Source: Pseudomonadota bacterium (GTDB taxonomy: Bacteria; Pseudomonadota; Alphaproteobacteria; Rhizobiales; Rhizobiaceae). Taken from it: DNA of 19,626 bases. This document shows, piece after piece, positions 15,355-19,626 of the stretch. Under the pieces are notes generated by a model. The model was not told where the DNA came from, did no database searches, and saw only the letters and a program-made list of their open reading frames with translations. The stretch lies in NCBI GenBank assembly GCA_023387715.1, contig JAEWHQ010000261.1, positions 1-19,626 on the forward strand. Direction: 5' to 3'. Numbering within the stretch: position 1 is the stretch's first letter; each line of letters opens with the position of its first letter. The translations under genes were made by a program, and so were the position numbers.

Positions 15355-15372
15355 ATATTCAGGAGGTGCCCG

Positions 15373-16266
15373 ATGGCGACGAATTCCCATATTCCGGAAG
15401 TGACAGGTTTTTACGATCCGCGTACCGGTTCGGTGCAATATGTTGTTGCCGATGTGGCAACCAAAAAATGCGCCATCATTGATCCGGTTTATGATTATGA
15501 TGAAAAGTCCGGCCAGACAGCCACCCATCATGCGGATGAGCTTTTGCAATTCATACGCAAAAATAATTATACGGTTGAATGGATACTCGACACGCATCCC
15601 CATGCCGATCACTTTTCCGCAGCACCTTATTTAAAAGAGAAAACCGGCGCACTAATAGCAATCGGTGAAAAAGTACGCGAAGTACAAGAACTCTGGAAAG
15701 GCTTTTATAACTGGCCGGACTTCCCTGCTGATGGTTCACAATGGGATCACCTGTTTAGTGATGGTGAAACATTCAAAATTGGCGACTTAGACGCCAAAGT
15801 AATCCATTCTCCGGGGCATACACTCGCCTCCGTCACTTATCTGATCGGCGATGCCGCTTTCATTCACGACACATTATTCATGCCCGATAGCGGCACCGCA
15901 CGCGCTGATTTCCCCGGTGGCAGTGCCAAAGCTCTCTGGCATTCCATTCAGACCATTCTGGCCTTGCCCGATGAAACGCGTCTTTTTACCGGTCATGATT
16001 ATCAGGCTGGCGGACGGGAGCCATTGTGGCAATCAACCGTCGCGGAGCAAAAAGCCACCAACATTCACATGGCGCACTATTTAAATGAAGCAGATTTCAT
16101 TGATGCCCGTGAAACGCGCGACAAAACACTGCCAATGCCAAAACTGATTTTACATGCATTGCAGGTTAATACGAATGGTGGACGACTGCCGGAGCCGGAA
16201 GCTAACGGAGTGCGCTATCTCAAAATTCCGCTTGATGTTTTATCAGGCGCAGCATGGGGCAAATGA
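15373..16266 (+). CDS. blh: Persulfide dioxygenase-type MBL-fold hydrolase (Blh)
   Basis: A 297-residue metallo-beta-lactamase-fold protein close to bacterial Blh and human ETHE1, iron enzymes that oxidise glutathione persulfide to sulfite. The metal-binding motif is THPHADH (His75, His77, Asp79, His80), with His149 in SPGHT and Asp166 in HDTLF; His149 and Asp166 plus His75 are the expected mononuclear Fe(II) ligands. The segment PDSGTARADFPGG after Asp166 is characteristic of the persulfide dioxygenase group, as is FTGHDY. It is cytoplasmic, with no signal peptide. It heads the operon, has AGGAGG six bases upstream, and its stop overlaps the BigR start (ATGA). In Agrobacterium and Xylella the same gene is controlled by BigR and helps detoxify hydrogen sulfide. 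Confidence 0.88.
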   Translation: MATNSHIPEVTGFYDPRTGSVQYVVADVATKKCAIIDPVYDYDEKSGQTATHHADELLQFIRKNNYTVEWILDTHPHADHFSAAPYLKEKTGALIAIGEKVREVQELWKGFYNWPDFPADGSQWDHLFSDGETFKIGDLDAKVIHSPGHTLASVTYLIGDAAFIHDTLFMPDSGTARADFPGGSAKALWHSIQTILALPDETRLFTGHDYQAGGREPLWQSTVAEQKATNIHMAHYLNEADFIDARETRDKTLPMPKLILHALQVNTNGGRLPEPEANGVRYLKIPLDVLSGAAWGK

Positions 16267-16595
16267 TGCAAGACGACCTTTCCAAACAAGCCGCCTTTAT
16301 GAAAGAAAATGTGGCCGAAGCTTCAGCCTTTCTCAAAAAGCTTTCCAATCCCGACCGGTTAATGGTCGCCTGTGCACTGGTCGATGGCGAGCGTTCGGTT
16401 CGTGAGTTGGAAGATTTGCTGGATATTCGCCAGCCTGGTCTTTCGCAACAATTAGCAGAACTTCGCCAGGCGGGTCTTATCGAAGGGCGCAAAGAGGGCA
16501 AACAGGTTTTCTATCGCCTTGCCGACCCCCGTATTGAGACCTTTATACAAACTATGCACGGCCTGTTTTGTAAAACCGGAGACACCCCATCATGA
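16263..16595 (+). CDS. bigR: BigR-like ArsR-family transcriptional repressor
   Basis: A 110-residue winged-helix ArsR/SmtB-family regulator. The recognition helix is around DIRQPGLSQQLAELRQAGLI, followed by the wing EGRKEGKQVFYRLAD. It has two cysteines, Cys37 (VACALVDGE) and Cys103 (GLFCK), at the places of the two redox-sensing cysteines of BigR, which form a disulfide or polysulfide bridge and release DNA when sulfide or persulfide is high. ArsR metal-binding motifs such as ELCVCDL are absent, arguing for a thiol rather than metal sensor. ATG 16263 overlaps the blh stop; ATG 16254 and 16266 are alternatives. It most likely represses its own operon at 15313-15356. Confidence 0.88.
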   Translation: MMQDDLSKQAAFMKENVAEASAFLKKLSNPDRLMVACALVDGERSVRELEDLLDIRQPGLSQQLAELRQAGLIEGRKEGKQVFYRLADPRIETFIQTMHGLFCKTGDTPS

Positions 16596-17020
16596 CCGAG
16601 TTTACTCCGCTTCAATCGCTTGGTGGCGGCATGCTGATTGGCTTAGCCGCCTGTCTGCTCATGTATTTCCATGGCCGTATTGCCGGTATCAGTGGTATTT
16701 TAGCCGGTATTCTGCCCCCATTGAGCGCTGATTGGGGCTGGCGTGCAGCATTTCTTATTGGTGCAATCGCTGCTCCGGCTTTTTTATTTTATGGCTTCGG
16801 CTTTACACCAGCCTTTGAAAGCAATGTTCCTGTTTTTGCACTGATTATCAGTGGGCTGCTGGTGGGCTTTGGTATCACAATTGGCTCAGGCTGCACATCC
16901 GGCCACGGTATTTGCGGCATCTCACGGCTCTCTGTTCGCTCCATTACAGCCACAGTCACCTTCATGCTGACCACCACAATCACCGTCTTCATTATCCGTC
17001 ATATCTTGGGAGGCTTTTAA
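16592..17020 (+). CDS. YeeE/YedE-type sulfur transporter, first half
   Basis: A 142-residue membrane protein of the YeeE/YedE (DUF395, sulf_transp) family with about four helices. It contains the repeat signature GITIGSGCTSGHGICG with Cys101 and Cys108; in TsuA-type proteins the conserved cysteines pass thiosulfate through the membrane. Full-length homologues are about 350 residues, so this is one half of a split pair, the other being the next gene. Its ATG overlaps the BigR stop (ATGA), showing translational coupling. In BigR operons this pair is thought to export sulfite or move sulfur compounds; the direction and substrate are not settled from sequence. Confidence 0.85.
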   Translation: MTEFTPLQSLGGGMLIGLAACLLMYFHGRIAGISGILAGILPPLSADWGWRAAFLIGAIAAPAFLFYGFGFTPAFESNVPVFALIISGLLVGFGITIGSGCTSGHGICGISRLSVRSITATVTFMLTTTITVFIIRHILGGF

Positions 17021-17443
17021 ATGACCCGCATTTTATCAGCTCTGATTATCGGCCTTATCTTCGGCAGTGGTATCGCTCTCTCAGGCATGATCAATCCGGC
17101 TAAAGTGCTTAACTTTTTTGACTTTACCGGCACTTGGGATCCTTCCCTTGCATTCGTCATGGGTGGCGCCTTGATTGTTACCGCGATCGGTTATTTCTTT
17201 ATCCTGAAACGTCCTGCACCTCTGCTAGATAAAAGCTTTCACCTGCCGTTAAAGCAGCAGATTGACCGACCACTCATTGCCGGTTCTGCTATTTTCGGCA
17301 TTGGCTGGGGAATTGGTGGCTTTTGTCCAGGTGGCTCAATCCCGGCTTTAGGTCTCATGCAAACAGATGTTTATATTTTGGTGGGGTCAATGCTCTTCGG
17401 CATACTTATCGCCCGCATGATGCGCCGTAAAATGCAGTGCTAA
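17021..17443 (+). CDS. YeeE/YedE-type sulfur transporter, second half
   Basis: A 140-residue membrane protein, partner of the preceding gene, starting on the base immediately after its stop. It has four predicted helices, with GLIFGSGIALSGMINPAKVLNF near the start and GIGWGIGGFCPGGSIP around Cys102 as the equivalent cysteine motif. DUF395-like halves of this kind (PmpB or DUF6691 type) occur directly after a PmpA-like half. Both halves are intact, so the split is normal organisation and not a frameshift: each has its own start and stop and a typical length. It is the last gene of the operon; a hairpin follows. Confidence 0.85.
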   Translation: MTRILSALIIGLIFGSGIALSGMINPAKVLNFFDFTGTWDPSLAFVMGGALIVTAIGYFFILKRPAPLLDKSFHLPLKQQIDRPLIAGSAIFGIGWGIGGFCPGGSIPALGLMQTDVYILVGSMLFGILIARMMRRKMQC

Positions 17444-17449
17444 AAAATG

Positions 17450-17476
17450 AAGAGCGTGCTTTAAAAGCACGCTCTT
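17450..17476. terminator. Hairpin between convergent genes, overlapping a stop codon
   Basis: AAGAGCGTGC/GCACGCTCTT with a TTTAAAA loop. On the minus strand it is followed by CATTTTTTAG, a good terminator for the glycosyltransferase. The stem contains the first two bases of that gene's stop codon on the plus-strand numbering (17475-17477). The plus side lacks a clear T-run but may still end the sulfur operon. Confidence 0.82.
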
Positions 17477-19626
17477 ATTGTGAGCGGTTTAAACCTCGCA
17501 ACATTCCATAAAGTTTTTGCGCCAAAACCGGATAGGCATGTTGCTCGCGCCATTTTTGCACTCTGTCCTGCCGTTCTCTTTTATCCTTGTCAGTTAACCC
17601 CATAAAATCTTCGATTCCAGCCGCGATTTCTTCAGCCGAAATGCCGCGCAATGTAAAAACCGCAGGCTCCACATCCTTAAAAATAGCCAATGGCGTTACA
17701 GCGACAGACGCCCCGCTTGTGATACCATAGCGAACCGCTCCACTCGAAGATTCAGCCGTTTTTTGATAAGGGAAAACAACCAGATCTGCTTGAGAAAGTT
17801 GATTAATACTCTCCTCGTCAGGCAAAAAATCAGTATTTACTGTAATATGATTTTGTAGCTTAAGTGCCTCAATTTTCTTTTTCGCTTCAGCAATGATCTC
17901 TGCCGATTGTGGCGCAGGATGTTCCGCATTCAACATGTTCAAATGCACACTCAATCCCTTGTCTCGTAAGATACGGACTGCATCAATCAATTCAAGAAAG
18001 CCCTTATGAGGCAAAAAGAAGCCATAAGAACTAAGTATGAAGTCTTTTTCTTTCTTATAGCGACGATTTTCAGCCCCTCGCTCTAATATCCCATGCGGAA
18101 ACAAAACCGTATTTTCAGAAACACCTATTTGCTTCAAACGATTGAGATCATCATAACCATGCACCAAAATACGGGCACATCGTTTTAACTCAGGGCCTAA
18201 ATCATTTAGTTTTTTATGCGGCGTCTCTTCCTGATCACGCGTAGCATGCATCATGACAACGACAATCAAACCAGCATCATTCAATTTTTTTAATAAAGCA
18301 GCTAAATAATTAAAATTATAAAATCCATAATTAAACTGGATAACAAGCGTGTTAATGCGTGCCGCCATTATCGCATCAAACAAGCGGTCATAATTTTCAC
18401 TATTGTCATCATGCCAACACCGTACAACAGCGCCATCATCTGCGATTAGGTCTCCGATCGCTTCCGGTGCGAACATCCATACCGGATGATTTATAGATCG
18501 CAAAATATGCTCTGAATAAGTTGCAATCCCACAGCGGGTATTCCATGACGAAACCCAACCAAGGCGCATTTCTTTTTCTGGTAAAGCCCGTGAAAATTCT
18601 CTCGCAGCCGCCACGTTACGCTGCGCTACCTTTTCCCATGAATGACGGGATAAAAGCAACTTTCGCGCACGATCACTTCGCCTAGCAATTTCTGCCTTTG
18701 GCGCATTGAAAACTTCACGCATTTTTTGTGCTAAGGCATCAACATTCGGCTCAGCCCAGACAGAATTAAACAAGTCGAAATGTGTCTTGGCATGCGTAAA
18801 CTCATAGTCGACCAACCATGCATTTTCAGGGGCGCAGAAATCCAGCTGCCCGCTCCAACCAGTCGCAATAACTGCCAATCCTGATAGCATGGCCTCAGCC
18901 AAAGGTAGCCCAAACCCTTCTGCGCGACTTGGTGCAATCAAAGCATGGCAATTTTGATAAAGCCTCTTTAATTGGCAATCACTCAAATCCTCCTCGATAA
19001 TGATAACATCAGGATAATTGGGATGTTTTAAGCGTGCCTGCTCCAGCCAATGGTGAATTTCATTATGTGGATTAGCGAAGGTTTTGATAATCAGCGTGAC
19101 ATCGTCAAAGGATGTAAATTCTCTTCCATAAGCCTCCAGCATCACATCCGCCCCCTTACGTGGAAAACACGAAGAAACATGCAAAAACCGGAATGTTTTA
19201 CCTTCTACCTGATAGCTCTCATCAGCAACAACACGCTCCCAATGATCAACGCCCACACCAGCTACTTTAATTGGAATGCACACACCATTATCAATTAAAA
19301 TCTTTTTCACATGCTCGGACATAACAGTCATGCCCTGTAAGCTCGCATTGATTTTTTCTGTCCACGGATAAGGAAACCCGCTTTCTTCCCAGCCATATGA
19401 ATGCAGCAGGTTTATACGACTTTTCATGTCCTCGACACGTGGCGGATAAAGATTACGGCTTGTAATATCCGCCGTATATTCGTCCACCTTTTCTGCCTGA
19501 CGATGCATAAATGCCAGGTCGGGATTAGCCGCCAGAAACACCTGATCCGGCGCAAAATCACCCGGCCCCTCAGTGGAATGCAATACAACTTGATGATTAA
19601 GCTCTGACAAGGCCCGCGCTAATTCA
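17475..19626 (-). CDS. Tandem GT4-type glycosyltransferase, 5' end outside the window
   Basis: At least 717 residues of a protein with two GT-B glycosyltransferase modules. The frame stays open to the window edge; a TTG at 19608-19610 is not a likely start, so the N-terminus is missing. The first module has the GT4 Ex7E motif EGFGLPLAE (about 18890-18925) and a donor-binding SCFPRKG segment. The second begins at GWVSSWNTRCGIATYSEHI and has SSYGFFLPHKG and a Ser/Gly-rich segment near 17690-17760, but no clean Ex7E. No membrane helices are seen, so both domains should be cytoplasmic, perhaps adding two successive sugars to an LPS core, O-antigen or capsule precursor. Donor and acceptor are unknown. 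It lies convergent with the sulfur operon and is not visibly linked to the operon at 4449-10143. Confidence 0.85.
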   Translation of the reverse strand, partial: ELARALSELNHQVVLHSTEGPGDFAPDQVFLAANPDLAFMHRQAEKVDEYTADITSRNLYPPRVEDMKSRINLLHSYGWEESGFPYPWTEKINASLQGMTVMSEHVKKILIDNGVCIPIKVAGVGVDHWERVVADESYQVEGKTFRFLHVSSCFPRKGADVMLEAYGREFTSFDDVTLIIKTFANPHNEIHHWLEQARLKHPNYPDVIIIEEDLSDCQLKRLYQNCHALIAPSRAEGFGLPLAEAMLSGLAVIATGWSGQLDFCAPENAWLVDYEFTHAKTHFDLFNSVWAEPNVDALAQKMREVFNAPKAEIARRSDRARKLLLSRHSWEKVAQRNVAAAREFSRALPEKEMRLGWVSSWNTRCGIATYSEHILRSINHPVWMFAPEAIGDLIADDGAVVRCWHDDNSENYDRLFDAIMAARINTLVIQFNYGFYNFNYLAALLKKLNDAGLIVVVMMHATRDQEETPHKKLNDLGPELKRCARILVHGYDDLNRLKQIGVSENTVLFPHGILERGAENRRYKKEKDFILSSYGFFLPHKGFLELIDAVRILRDKGLSVHLNMLNAEHPAPQSAEIIAEAKKKIEALKLQNHITVNTDFLPDEESINQLSQADLVVFPYQKTAESSSGAVRYGITSGASVAVTPLAIFKDVEPAVFTLRGISAEEIAAGIEDFMGLTDKDKRERQDRVQKWREQHAYPVLAQKLYGMLRGLNRSQ

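Larger units (their letters stand above)
15206..15372. promoter_or_regulatory. Divergent regulatory region, thioesterase/sulfur operon
   Basis: A 167-base divergent gap. It holds the palindrome at 15215-15227 near the thioesterase start, and the promoter, inverted repeat and ribosome site of the blh operon between 15313 and 15366. The stretch from 15286 to 15356 is very AT-rich. Confidence 0.6.

Noticed and set aside
16592..17443. Frameshifted single YeeE/YedE gene
   Set aside because: Each half has its own start, stop, normal length and cysteine motif, and the split pair is a known arrangement in BigR operons.
1..19626. CRISPR array, insertion sequence or toxin-antitoxin pair
   Set aside because: No regularly spaced repeats, transposase-like sequence, terminal inverted repeats or small paired genes were seen.

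Overview
The window looks like chromosomal sequence from an alphaproteobacterium, most likely order Hyphomicrobiales (Bartonellaceae/Brucellaceae-like) with an AT-leaning genome. This placement is inferred from the mix of families: a Blh/BigR/YeeE-type sulfur operon, a peptide-deformylase-like paralog, a periplasmic ankyrin protein and a HAD-UbiA fusion. No species call is possible by eye. There is no sign of phage, transposon or CRISPR; the gene set is ordinary chromosomal plus envelope-glycan accessory genes.

Layout. 1-730: non-coding, containing one tRNA-Ser(CGA). 731-2843: a two-gene unit encoding a Tat-exported small subunit and an iron-sulfur GMC-family FAD dehydrogenase, but no cytochrome subunit. 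2962-4146 (minus): a polytopic GT-C-like membrane protein. 4449-10143 (plus): a tight five-gene operon: HAD phosphatase-UbiA fusion, DprE1-like FAD oxidase, ArnE/F-like SMR protein, extended SDR, class III aminotransferase; it ends in a strong hairpin. 10206-11519 (minus): an NADPH-dependent FMN reductase and a secreted ankyrin-repeat protein. 11660-13477 (plus): rluA-like, rsmJ-like and a degenerate peptide-deformylase-like gene. 13492-15205 (minus): a YhiN/HI0933-type flavoprotein and a hotdog thioesterase. 15373-17443 (plus): persulfide dioxygenase (Blh), BigR repressor and a split YeeE/YedE pair. 17475-window end (minus): a large tandem glycosyltransferase whose 5' end is outside the window.

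The most interesting part is 2962-10143. The first two operon genes resemble the mycobacterial steps that build decaprenyl-phosphoryl-ribose (UbiA-type phosphoribosyltransferase plus a phosphatase) and oxidise its C2 (DprE1). The third resembles the ArnE/ArnF flippase subunits that move a lipid-linked aminopentose across the inner membrane. In place of the classical short SDR DprE2 there is an extended SDR, followed by a class III PLP aminotransferase. A divergent membrane protein could be the transferase using the lipid-linked sugar. Together they suggest a pathway for a polyprenyl-phosphate-linked pentose, possibly epimerised and/or aminated, delivered to a periplasmic or surface acceptor. 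The product is unknown and this is inference from family resemblance.

Secondary points are a peptide-deformylase-like protein lacking two of the three metal ligands, a DprE1 homologue with Thr at the position equivalent to the drug-reactive Cys387, and a compact promoter/inverted repeat ahead of the sulfur operon.
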